A model generated the notes under the pieces. It saw only the letters and a program-made list of their open reading frames with translations, did no database searches and was not told the DNA's origin. DNA of 6,037 bases, taken from assembly GCA_002389295.1 (NCBI GenBank), contig DGOE01000035.1:1-6037 (forward strand), in the 5' to 3' direction. Every line of letters starts with the position of its first letter. Position 1 is the stretch's first letter. This document shows, in pieces, positions 1 through 5,672 of the stretch. The translations under genes and the position numbers were made by a program. This stretch comes from Flavobacteriales bacterium UBA4474. GTDB lineage: Bacteria; Bacteroidota; Bacteroidia; Flavobacteriales_D; Sanyastnellaceae.

Positions 1-656
1 CCCATTGGACCCTCGCTGCCCAATTTGGATGCTTCCTGCTGTTTGACGACCTCACCCAATACTGGTGGCACCGCATTTCCCACCAACACCCCGTCCTGTG
101 GAAGCTCCACCGGCCCCACCACGTCGTGGAGGAAATGGGCGTACTGGTGACCTACCGCAACGCCGTCTTGTACTATGCACTGATGCCAGGCATCTGGCTC
201 TCTGCAAGCTTGGTATTTCTGGGGATGGGGGAGGCGTATGCCCTCTACCTCACCATCAAGCTCATCGTCATCATCGCCGCCCACAGCGACACCAAATGGG
301 ACCGGTTTCTCTACCGACACAGGGTTTTTCATCCGTTGGCGTGGGTATTGGAGCGCACCATTTCTACGCCGGCCACCCATTACGCCCACCACGGACTCAC
401 CGCCACAGACGGCGTCTCCAACCCCAACGGCAACTATGGCAACCTGCTGTTTTTTTGGGACGTCCTGTTTGGCACCGCCCTGATCACGCGGCGCTACCCG
501 GAGCGCTTTGGCGCATGGAACCGGGTGGTCGAACCCTGGCACGTGCAGCTTCTCTTTCCCTTGATCCGCTCGCGCAATCCGGAAAGCGAACTGCACTCAT
601 TGCGCACACCCACCGATTACGACCCCACAATCGACGCCGAAGCATTCACCGAATAG
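1..656 (+). CDS. Sterol desaturase / fatty acid hydroxylase superfamily protein, 5'-truncated
   Basis: The reading frame is open from the left edge (first full codon at 3) to a TAG at 654-656, so the start lies outside the window. About 217 residues are visible. Three histidine clusters typical of the membrane di-iron hydroxylase/desaturase superfamily are present in order: HRISH (HxxxH, bases 69-83), HRPHH (HxxHH, 108-122) and HYAHH (HxxHH, 378-392). Hydrophobic stretches lie between the second and third clusters (around LMPGIWLSASLVFLG and LYLTIKLIVIIAA), as expected for a membrane protein with its iron site facing the cytoplasm. In this family the histidines bind two irons that activate O2 to hydroxylate or desaturate a lipid. 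The substrate (sterol-like, fatty acyl, carotenoid or ether lipid) cannot be told from sequence. The tail after the third cluster is acidic and soluble. The gene converges on the methyltransferase at 667 with no hairpin terminator between them. Family assignment is secure; function is not. Confidence 0.88.
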   Translation, partial: HWTLAAQFGCFLLFDDLTQYWWHRISHQHPVLWKLHRPHHVVEEMGVLVTYRNAVLYYALMPGIWLSASLVFLGMGEAYALYLTIKLIVIIAAHSDTKWDRFLYRHRVFHPLAWVLERTISTPATHYAHHGLTATDGVSNPNGNYGNLLFFWDVLFGTALITRRYPERFGAWNRVVEPWHVQLLFPLIRSRNPESELHSLRTPTDYDPTIDAEAFTE

Positions 657-666
657 CCGGCCGAAT

Positions 667-1227
667 TCAGTTGACCGAGTAAATCCACATGGGAGGGAAG
701 TTCGCCGCGACCCGTTTGATCAGGTGGAGGTCGAATTCCCGGTAATGCCGCTTCATGATGGGCGGCATGTAGGTGAAGAAGCGGTAAGTCGTACCCGCAG
801 CCGTCTTTTCCTGCAACGTGGACCACAGGGAACTTTTGACAGGCTCAGGCAACACAAAGGGCAATCCGGACAACACCAAGTCTACCCTTGGCCAGCTGCG
901 GGAACTCACCAGTGCATCGAGTTCATGGGCGCTGGCCTGAACGACATCAAAGCGGTGGCCATACTTGGCCTTCAGTGTCTCGACATAGCCCCCATCCAAT
1001 TCGATCACCAACACTTGGCAATGGGCCGGCAACCGGTTGTAAAGCTCCTCGGTAAAACAGCCTGTGCCAGGACCCAGTTCGACCACGTATTCCATGGTGT
1101 CGAGGTCCAGACCGTCGAGCATGCAGCGCGAGGCAATGCGGCTGCTCGGCACCACGCTGGCATTGCGCAGCGGGTAGCGAATGAAGTTGAGCAAGAAGGC
1201 CCAACGGCTTTTCAAAACTGAACGCAT
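667..1227 (-). CDS. Class I SAM-dependent methyltransferase, phospholipid N-methyltransferase-like (COG3963 type)
   Basis: This is a 186-residue soluble protein starting at ATG 1225-1227 and ending at TGA 667-669. Motif I, VELGPGTG (residues 49-56), is the SAM-binding glycine loop. An acidic residue at the end of the second strand (VIELD, E76) should bind the SAM ribose. ASAHELD (98-104) and SGLPF (120-124) match the later motifs of the small PmtA / rRNA-adenine-methylase-like group. The FFTYMPP stretch near 150-156 resembles the (Q)FTY segment of that group. Family members methylate phosphatidylethanolamine, but many Bacteroidota homologues are uncharacterised and are sometimes named rRNA adenine N-6-methyltransferase family. 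The basic, hydrophobic N-terminus (residues 1-20) would suit membrane-surface contact, which is an inference. The gene starts 22 bp after the GH16 stop and shows no promoter of its own, so it may be read from the upstream transcript. Methyltransferase: very sure. Phospholipid as substrate: moderate. Confidence 0.85.
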   Translation of the reverse strand: MRSVLKSRWAFLLNFIRYPLRNASVVPSSRIASRCMLDGLDLDTMEYVVELGPGTGCFTEELYNRLPAHCQVLVIELDGGYVETLKAKYGHRFDVVQASAHELDALVSSRSWPRVDLVLSGLPFVLPEPVKSSLWSTLQEKTAAGTTYRFFTYMPPIMKRHYREFDLHLIKRVAANFPPMWIYSVN

Positions 1228-1249
1228 GTGCCCAATGTACGGGCGAAGT

Positions 1250-1507
1250 TCACAAACAGTTACTTCCGAAGGCCGCCAGTAGAATCAGCACATCGTTTAC
1301 ACCCACAAGGCCATCGCCATCCATGTCTGGGCACGTTGAAGGCGCTGATGAAAAGGCGCAGGTGCCATCGTCCCATTGGGCAGCAGCATCATAATTGACC
1401 GCATCACCATATGTGCACCCTGCCAGGCCAGACCCCGTGCAGAACGAAGACGGCGAAGCCGGATCAGCCAAAGGATCGAAGTTGGCGGCAAACGGATCGG
1501 CGCAACC
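1250..1507 (-). other. Cysteine-rich repeats plus dockerin-like calcium loop at the C-terminus of the GH16 protein
   Basis: Two degenerate copies of the GCTDPxAxNYxxxAxxDDGSC repeat seen in many Bacteroidota surface proteins begin at GCADPFAANF (residue 620) and GCTYGDAVNY (residue 649). Another copy lies between modules 1 and 2 (residues 381-401). The protein then ends with CPDMDGDGLVGVNDVL followed by a hydrophobic LLAAFG helix and a final Cys-Leu. DMDGDGxVxxxD is one EF-hand/dockerin-type calcium loop; a true type I dockerin has two. I see no typical type IX secretion C-terminal domain after it. The tail may itself be a secretion or surface-anchoring element, which is an inference. Confidence 0.65.
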
Positions 1508-3364
1508 TTGGCATGCGGCACAACTGCTAAAGCACACGACGTCCATGCTGACTTCAGCCGCCACAGTGACCGAACGCCAACCCGCGCTGCCGCAAGAGGA
1601 AGAGAGGGTTTCCCAAGCTGTCCCCAGTCCGCCAGCCGGGGTGCCAAACCGATAGGCCACGGGCACATTGCCCTGGACCTCGACGGTCACCTCTCGCGCC
1701 CCCCAAAGGGTTTCCACCATGGGGTAGGTGCTGCCGCCCAGCTCCAAGATGCCCTCCATGCTGGCATCCGGCATCTGTACCCTGAAGGTGACCTGGTGGA
1801 AAACCGGATCGACAGGGGTGCAGGCCGCACAGGCATTGAAACACACCGTCGGGATGGCCAGCGGAGATGTCCCCACTTCCACCACGCGGTTGGTGTAGAT
1901 ATTGCTGCCGTCATAGGTGGTGTTGGTGCAAGAAGTGCCCACGGCAAATTCCTCAACCAGCCCGTTCCACCCTTCAGTGGTGAACTTATACTCATGGTTG
2001 CCCGGAGCCAGGTCAACTGTAATGCTCCACACCCCATCGCCCTCTGGGTCTGACATGGGAGCACACACACCACACCATGCATTGAACACACCGTTCAAGT
2101 AGGCCGTCTGCCCGGCGACATTCTCCTCGCTCAAATCCACCGAAAAAGTCACGGGATACAAGCAACTGCCATCGTTTGAAGTGGCCGACACCAGATAGTT
2201 GGAAGCATCCGGGTCCGTGCAACCGTCCCCACCCGTACCGGCGCAGCCATCGGTGGACGAAAAGCAATCGGCATCGGTCACAATGGCGTCCCAACCCACG
2301 TCTATGTAGCGGTTCACAAAGGTGTTGGGCCCATCATAAGTCGTCATCGTGCCCGGCGCACCAGAAGAGAACGCCTCTTGCTGGCCACCCCAACCATTGA
2401 TGGTGAACTGGTATTCCTGCAATCCTTGGGGCAGGTCCAACGTAGCGGACCAGATTCCGTTGGCCCCTTCGGTCAAGGCATTTGTGCTGCCCGCCCAGTC
2501 GTCAAAAGCCCCTGTGACATAAACCTGGTCACCCGCGCCCAAAACCTGCTCACTCAGGTCCACCCTGAAGGTGATCGGCTGCGGCTCAGGCACGTGTTCA
2601 TAGACGCGCACCCAGTCCACGCGCATCTCCTGCGGAAACACCGTGCTCCCATCTGGTGAGCCCGGCCAAGCGCCCCCCACAGCGACATTGAGCAGCATGT
2701 GGTAATCCTCTGCGAAAAGCCACGGATAGTCCGGAGACACCACCGTGCGGTCCAATTCAAAATACACCTGGCCATCCACGGACCAACGGATGTGGTCGGG
2801 CCACCACTCGATGGTATACACGTGGTAGGTTGTGGTCCAATCTGCAGCGTAAGTGCTGCCCCCCATGGACTGCACGTCGCCGACTTCACCCCAGTGGGCG
2901 GTGCCATGACAGCTGCCTGGCGCATGGCCCACAATCTCCATGATGTCGATTTCGCCCGGCCAAGGATTGTTTTCCCTGAGCATCCAAAATGCCGGCCAAA
3001 TGCCTTGACCAGTGGGCAAATCAATGCGCGCTTCCCATTTACCATAGGTCTGGCTGAACTTGTTTTTGGTCACCATCCGCGCAGAAGTGTAATTGCTCCC
3101 CGCAAAATCCTCTTCAATGGCGGTGATGATCAGATCACCATTCTCCACGTGGGCATTGTCGAGGTCGTCGGTGTAGTACTGCAATTCACCATTGCCCCAT
3201 CCCCACAGCCCCTGCGCCGCGCCGGTGCCGATGTCGTATCCCCATTTGGCGTTGTCGATGGAAGTGCCATTGAATTCATCGCTCCAAGCCAACGACCAGG
3301 TCTGCGCCATGCCCAAAACGGGAGCCAGGGCGAGCCAAAACAAAAGGAGGGAACGGGTCTTCAT
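1250..3364 (-). CDS. Secreted multidomain GH16 beta-glucanase (laminarinase-like) with E-set modules and dockerin-like tail
   Basis: This protein has 704 residues from ATG 3362-3364. A GTG seven codons upstream (3383-3385) is in frame. I prefer the ATG because it begins a classic signal peptide (MKTRSLLLF..., likely cut after A20 in GMA|QTW) and because the candidate promoter box would exclude the GTG. The GH16 domain spans about 22-257. It contains GEIDIME at 137-143: nucleophile E138, D140 and acid/base E143, in the beta-bulge ExDxxE form typical of laminarinases and agarases rather than lichenases. GIWPAFWML (121-129) and the final strand MRVDWVRVYE (247-256) are also diagnostic. Three E-set/CBM48-like modules follow (about 263-368, 404-515, 523-618). 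Cysteine-rich GCTDP-type repeats lie at 381-401, 620-642 and 649-669, with a calcium-loop tail at 678-700. It probably hydrolyses beta-1,3- (or mixed) glucan outside the cell. GH16 is certain; laminarin as substrate is inferred. No SusC/SusD genes are nearby. Confidence 0.93.
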   Translation of the reverse strand: MKTRSLLLFWLALAPVLGMAQTWSLAWSDEFNGTSIDNAKWGYDIGTGAAQGLWGWGNGELQYYTDDLDNAHVENGDLIITAIEEDFAGSNYTSARMVTKNKFSQTYGKWEARIDLPTGQGIWPAFWMLRENNPWPGEIDIMEIVGHAPGSCHGTAHWGEVGDVQSMGGSTYAADWTTTYHVYTIEWWPDHIRWSVDGQVYFELDRTVVSPDYPWLFAEDYHMLLNVAVGGAWPGSPDGSTVFPQEMRVDWVRVYEHVPEPQPITFRVDLSEQVLGAGDQVYVTGAFDDWAGSTNALTEGANGIWSATLDLPQGLQEYQFTINGWGGQQEAFSSGAPGTMTTYDGPNTFVNRYIDVGWDAIVTDADCFSSTDGCAGTGGDGCTDPDASNYLVSATSNDGSCLYPVTFSVDLSEENVAGQTAYLNGVFNAWCGVCAPMSDPEGDGVWSITVDLAPGNHEYKFTTEGWNGLVEEFAVGTSCTNTTYDGSNIYTNRVVEVGTSPLAIPTVCFNACAACTPVDPVFHQVTFRVQMPDASMEGILELGGSTYPMVETLWGAREVTVEVQGNVPVAYRFGTPAGGLGTAWETLSSSCGSAGWRSVTVAAEVSMDVVCFSSCAACQGCADPFAANFDPLADPASPSSFCTGSGLAGCTYGDAVNYDAAAQWDDGTCAFSSAPSTCPDMDGDGLVGVNDVLILLAAFGSNCL
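1511..2578 (-). repeat. Three tandem E-set/CBM48-like modules inside the GH16 gene
   Basis: Modules 1 (about 2261-2578) and 2 (about 1820-2155) are clear homologues. Both open with P(I/V)TFxVDLSE, continue with a VxGxFxxW strand (VTGAFDDW, LNGVFNAW), then GxWSxTxDL and an EYxFTxxGW strand. They carry TTYDGxNxxxNR near the end and finish with a VCF or DCF cysteine motif. Module 3 (about 1511-1798) keeps the opening HQVTFRVQM and the closing VVCFSSCAAC. It has lost the GxFxxW and EYxFT signatures and is shorter in the middle. The fold resembles the immunoglobulin-like glycogen/starch-binding E-set group, so glucan binding is plausible but unproven. Similarity is at protein level; the DNA is not a recent duplication. 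Confidence 0.75.
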
Positions 3365-3386
3365 GGTTTCATGGGGTAGCCTCACC

Positions 3387-3394
3387 TAAAGATA
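3387..3394 (-). promoter_or_regulatory. Candidate Bacteroidota -7 box for the GH16 gene
   Basis: Read on the minus strand, this is TATCTTTA, a seven-of-eight fit in pattern to the Bacteroidota -7 consensus TAnnTTTG and nearly identical to the box before tRNA-Ser (TATCTTTG). Transcription would start only a few bases downstream, giving a leader of about 15 nt before ATG 3364 and placing the in-frame GTG at 3385 at or before the start point. No clear upstream TTTG is visible. Two GGGGAC copies 16 bp apart (3400-3405 and 3416-3421 as complement) sit just upstream and could be chance. Confidence 0.35.
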
Positions 3395-3436
3395 AGACCG
3401 TCCCCACATCTCCCTGTCCCCGCAGGTGAATTCGAA

Positions 3437-4525
3437 TCAGACGGTGGCAAACCACTCCTCAACAGCGCCATACACGATGCGCCCGTCTTGGATATTCAAA
3501 CCCAAATTCAACGCGGCATCATCGTCACAGGCCTGCTCAACGCCTTTTTCGGCCAAGGCGATCACATACGGCAGGGTCACATTGGTCAGCGCCAAGGTGG
3601 AGGTATACGGCACCGCACCGGGCATGTTGGCCACGCAATAGTGCACCACATCGTCCACGATGTACACCGGCTCGTCATGGGTGGTGGGACGCGTCGTCTC
3701 GATGCAACCACCTTGGTCCACCGCTATGTCCACCACGACCGTACCGGGCCGCATGTCAGACAGCATCTCACGGGACACCAGGTGCGGTGCTTTCGCCCCC
3801 TTCAGCAGGACCGCCCCCACGATGAGATCATGGGTCTGTATCGCCTGCTTGATGTTGTAAACGTTGGAGTATTCGGTCACCACGTGGTGCGGCATGATGT
3901 CATTGACCTGACGCAGCCTGGCCATATCGATGTCCATAATGGTCACATGCGCCCCGAGGCCCGCCGCCATTTTGGCCGCTTGGGTCCCCGCCACTCCAGC
4001 CCCCAAGACGAGCACTTTGCCCGGAGGAACACCGGGAACACCACCGAGCAGAACGCCCCGGCCTTTGCGGGGCTTTTCCAAGTACTTCGCGCCCTGCTGT
4101 ATGGCCATCCTGCCCGCCACCTCAGACATGGGGGTGAGCAAGGGCAGCGACCCATCTGCGTGTTCTACCGTTTCGTAAGCCATGCATGTGGCACCGCTGG
4201 CCACCATGGCTTCGGTCAGTGGGGCAGAGGAAGCAAAGTGGAAATAGGCAAAGACCACCTGTCCTTTGCGAATGAGCGGATATTCTTTGGCAATGGGCTC
4301 TTTGACCTTGACGATCATGTCCGCCTCGGCATAAATCTCTTCGATGGTCTGGCGGGTTTCGGCGCCCACTTGCATGTAGTCCGCATCGGAAAATCCACTC
4401 CCCCCTCCAGCACCCGATTGGATGATGACCTTGTGGCCGCGGCGCGTCAATTCAAAGGCGCCGGCAGGGGTCATGCCCACCCGGCTTTCAGAAGGTTTGA
4501 TTTCAAGAGGGATGCCAATGGTCAT
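3437..4525 (-). CDS. ald: Alanine dehydrogenase (NAD-dependent)
   Basis: Catalyses reversible NAD-dependent oxidative deamination of L-alanine to pyruvate and ammonia in the cytoplasm. I place the start at ATG 4523-4525 (MTIGIPLEIK...), giving 362 residues, although the frame stays open further upstream. With this start the known functional residues fall at their familiar family numbers: R15 (ESRVG), K75 (KVKEP), H96 (YFHFA), the Rossmann motif GAGVAG at 175-180, D198 ending the next strand, D270 in VDQGG and N300 in VANMPG. H96 and D270 are the catalytic pair described for this family. TPMSEVAGRM (131-140) and the LLGGVPGV stretch are strongly conserved. The C-terminus stops at EEWFATV, somewhat shorter than the roughly 370-380 residues common elsewhere. 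The gene lies 72 bp upstream of the GH16 gene and is separated from tRNA-Ser by a terminator. Two inverted repeats lie in its leader region. Very sure. Confidence 0.97.
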   Translation of the reverse strand: MTIGIPLEIKPSESRVGMTPAGAFELTRRGHKVIIQSGAGGGSGFSDADYMQVGAETRQTIEEIYAEADMIVKVKEPIAKEYPLIRKGQVVFAYFHFASSAPLTEAMVASGATCMAYETVEHADGSLPLLTPMSEVAGRMAIQQGAKYLEKPRKGRGVLLGGVPGVPPGKVLVLGAGVAGTQAAKMAAGLGAHVTIMDIDMARLRQVNDIMPHHVVTEYSNVYNIKQAIQTHDLIVGAVLLKGAKAPHLVSREMLSDMRPGTVVVDIAVDQGGCIETTRPTTHDEPVYIVDDVVHYCVANMPGAVPYTSTLALTNVTLPYVIALAEKGVEQACDDDAALNLGLNIQDGRIVYGAVEEWFATV

Positions 4526-4572
4526 GACACAAAGGACAGCAGGCTTCGCAAGACAGCGCTTGGAAAAGGGCA

Positions 4573-4590
4573 TAAGTTGCACCCAACTTA
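4573..4590. repeat. Perfect inverted repeat upstream of ald (7-bp arms, 4-nt spacer)
   Basis: TAAGTTG at 4573-4579 and CAACTTA at 4584-4590 are exact reverse complements around the spacer cacc. The repeat lies about 47 bp upstream of the ald ATG. In ald-strand RNA it could form a small hairpin, or in DNA it could be a dimeric regulator site. It is not followed by a T-tract on either strand, so it is unlikely to be a terminator. Its function is unknown. Confidence 0.6.
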
Positions 4591-4607
4591 CTGACAATCA
4601 ATCATTT

Positions 4608-4624
4608 CGTGTACTCGGTACACG
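4608..4624. promoter_or_regulatory. Perfect 17-bp palindromic site upstream of ald, candidate operator
   Basis: CGTGTAC at 4608-4614 and GTACACG at 4618-4624 are exact reverse complements around a 3-nt spacer (tcg). A 7-3-7 palindrome in a short intergenic gap is the usual form of a dimeric transcription-factor site. It sits between the tRNA-Ser terminator and ald, so ald is the likeliest target. I do not recognise the regulator. It does not resemble the AT-rich Lrp consensus. No T-tract follows, so it is not a terminator. Confidence 0.5.
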
Positions 4625-4645
4625 GTTTCTTGGGGCCACCGCATG

Positions 4646-4673
4646 AAAAAGCCCGCACCTTGCGGAACGGGCT
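4646..4673 (-). terminator. Rho-independent terminator downstream of tRNA-Ser
   Basis: On the minus strand a stem of AGCCCG (4673-4668) pairs with CGGGCT (4655-4650) and is followed directly by a T-run (4650-4646). An alternative inner stem, CCGCA/TGCGG with an AGG loop, overlaps it, so the real structure may be longer. It begins 10 nt after the tRNA 3' end, which fits termination of the tRNA transcript and insulation of ald. Confidence 0.85.
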
Positions 4674-4683
4674 ATTCAATCGG

Positions 4684-4770
4684 CGGAGAAGGAGGGATTC
4701 GAACCCCCGGTGCCCGTGAAGGCACACCTGATTTCGAATCAGGCCCATTCGACCACTCTGGCACTTCTCC
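4684..4770 (-). tRNA. tRNA-Ser (anticodon CGA)
   Basis: This 87-nt class II tRNA decodes UCG. The acceptor stem is GGAGAAG (4770-4764) with CTTCTCC (4691-4685), and the discriminator base is G at 4684. The D-arm region contains GTGGTCGAATGGG. The anticodon stem CCTGA/TCAGG encloses the loop TTCGAAA, with the CGA anticodon at 4736-4734. A long variable arm, with GTGCC pairing GGCAC, marks it as serine type. The T arm is GGGGG-TTCGAAT-CCCTC with one G-U pair. The next bases read CCG, so the terminal CCA is not encoded. It has its own promoter and terminator, so it is a single-gene unit. Confidence 0.96.
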
Positions 4771-4780
4771 AATGGGAGCG

Positions 4781-4814
4781 CAAAGATATGCCTCACCCTG
4801 CCCGCTTCCGCAAA
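4781..4814 (-). promoter_or_regulatory. Promoter of tRNA-Ser, Bacteroidota sigma-ABfr-type
   Basis: On the minus strand TTTG (4814-4811) is followed after 22 bp by TATCTTTG (4788-4781), an exact match to the TAnnTTTG -7 box of Bacteroidota primary sigma factors. The usual spacing is about 19-21 bp, so 22 is slightly long. The box ends 10 bp before the mature tRNA 5' end, a suitable distance for a short leader removed by RNase P. It is also good evidence for the phylum. Confidence 0.65.
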
Positions 4815-4874
4815 GCCCATAGGGCACCATCAAGGCCATGCCCGAATTTCCTGCGGCCTGAAGCCTATTGGCGC

Positions 4875-5672
4875 CTACCGCTCCCTCCTTTGGGCGAGTG
4901 CTGAGTACGACATGAGCTGAAATCCATCTCCCAACAACTGGGGGAGCTCATTTTCCATCCAACTGCATTCTTCGACATATTCTACATGGCCAAAATCTCC
5001 CGGATGACACATCAGTTCAAGCGTGCTAGGGCTGGCTGTCAAACTGCCAAGAACCGGACTCAACTGCCTAAAGTCATGGACGCTACAAAATCCTTTTGTC
5101 AAATCAAGACCAGCCAAGCGACAAGCCTTCGTCCAAAGTGACTTGCCCGAATATTTCATTCGACCCCGCATACCTGCACGCTCAGCATCTGGTACCAAAT
5201 TGCGCGTGTTGCGCACCCAATGTATCCCTGTCTGCTTGCATACTTGAAGCAATGCCGGCAAAGCAGAAGGCCATGTGTGCACATGGTGGTGCGAGTCGAT
5301 ATGATCGATAACAAGACCAAGGGACTGCAAGAACTCAATTTGCGCAGTCCACTCCTCCACCAACATCCGGGTCAATCCCACATGGTGATGGTCTCTAAAT
5401 CCAGAGTTGAAATTCCCTGCATCATCACATAGACGAGAACTTCTCATCCTTGGTGTAAACGCTTTGAAATTGGTCGCATTTAGATGAACACCCAGACCCA
5501 AGCCTGGATTCCGCCGCTGTATATCAGGCACTTCTTCAACCGCAGCACCATTGGCCATGACTGTAGCGCTGGATAAAACGCCCAAAACATGAAGACGCTC
5601 AACCTCTGTATTGACAGCATGGCTCAGCCCGAAATCATCGGCGTTGGTAATCAGGAGAACAGGAGCCTTCAT
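4875..5672 (-). CDS. ChbG/HpnK (YdjC) family carbohydrate deacetylase
   Basis: The protein has 265 residues from ATG 5670-5672. An in-frame ATG at 5685-5687 would add five residues (MGDQI), but the later one makes a 4-bp ATGA overlap with the upstream stop and gives the standard family N-terminus MKAPVLLITNADDFG. Family motifs are NADDFG (10-15, with catalytic and metal aspartates at 12/13), GVHLN (61-65, H63), DHIDSHHHVH (123-132, metal and catalytic histidines) and ELMCHPGD (219-226). Characterised members remove N-acetyl groups from chitooligosaccharides (ChbG) or from a glucosaminyl hopanoid (HpnK), in a metal-dependent TIM-barrel-like fold. No signal peptide is present, so it should be cytoplasmic. 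Its partner is an FkbH-like protein rather than a chitin-utilisation gene, so I infer a glycan or glycolipid biosynthetic role. The exact substrate is unknown. GC is lower than in the genes to the left. I see no T-rich hairpin after its stop. Confidence 0.93.
   Translation of the reverse strand: MKAPVLLITNADDFGLSHAVNTEVERLHVLGVLSSATVMANGAAVEEVPDIQRRNPGLGLGVHLNATNFKAFTPRMRSSRLCDDAGNFNSGFRDHHHVGLTRMLVEEWTAQIEFLQSLGLVIDHIDSHHHVHTWPSALPALLQVCKQTGIHWVRNTRNLVPDAERAGMRGRMKYSGKSLWTKACRLAGLDLTKGFCSVHDFRQLSPVLGSLTASPSTLELMCHPGDFGHVEYVEECSWMENELPQLLGDGFQLMSYSALAQRRER

Noticed and set aside
657..666. A bidirectional terminator between the convergent desaturase and methyltransferase genes.
   Set aside because: The 10-bp gap and its flanks hold only short palindromes (GCCGGC, GAATTC) and no stem with a T-run on either strand.
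65..682. A 205-codon plus-strand open frame overlapping the desaturase gene in another frame.
   Set aside because: The product is Pro/Arg/His-rich low complexity, while the other frame carries all three histidine clusters of the desaturase family.
2699..3379. A 226-codon plus-strand open frame opposite the GH16 catalytic domain.
   Set aside because: It is a shadow of a clear GH16 domain. The translation shows no recognisable motif and it has no promoter or partner.
3488..4594. A 368-codon open frame on the plus strand, fully antisense to ald.
   Set aside because: Its product is rich in His, Arg and Gly with no family resemblance. It mirrors the high-GC codon pattern of ald, whose catalytic residues are all intact on the other strand.
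4526..4597. A possible 24-residue N-terminal extension of alanine dehydrogenase.
   Set aside because: Only the start at 4525 gives the family numbering R15/K75/H96/D270/N300, and the extension would run through the inverted repeat at 4573-4590.
4684..4770. tRNA-Ser as the attachment site of an integrated island carrying the glycan genes.
   Set aside because: Integrases usually target the tRNA 3' end, which faces ald here. The lower-GC genes are on the 5' side. There is no duplicated tRNA end and no integrase in the window.
4815..4825. GCCC-ATA-GGGC hairpin as a terminator for the deacetylase operon.
   Set aside because: The stem is only four base pairs, has no T-tract, and sits next to the tRNA promoter elements. 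It may be chance.
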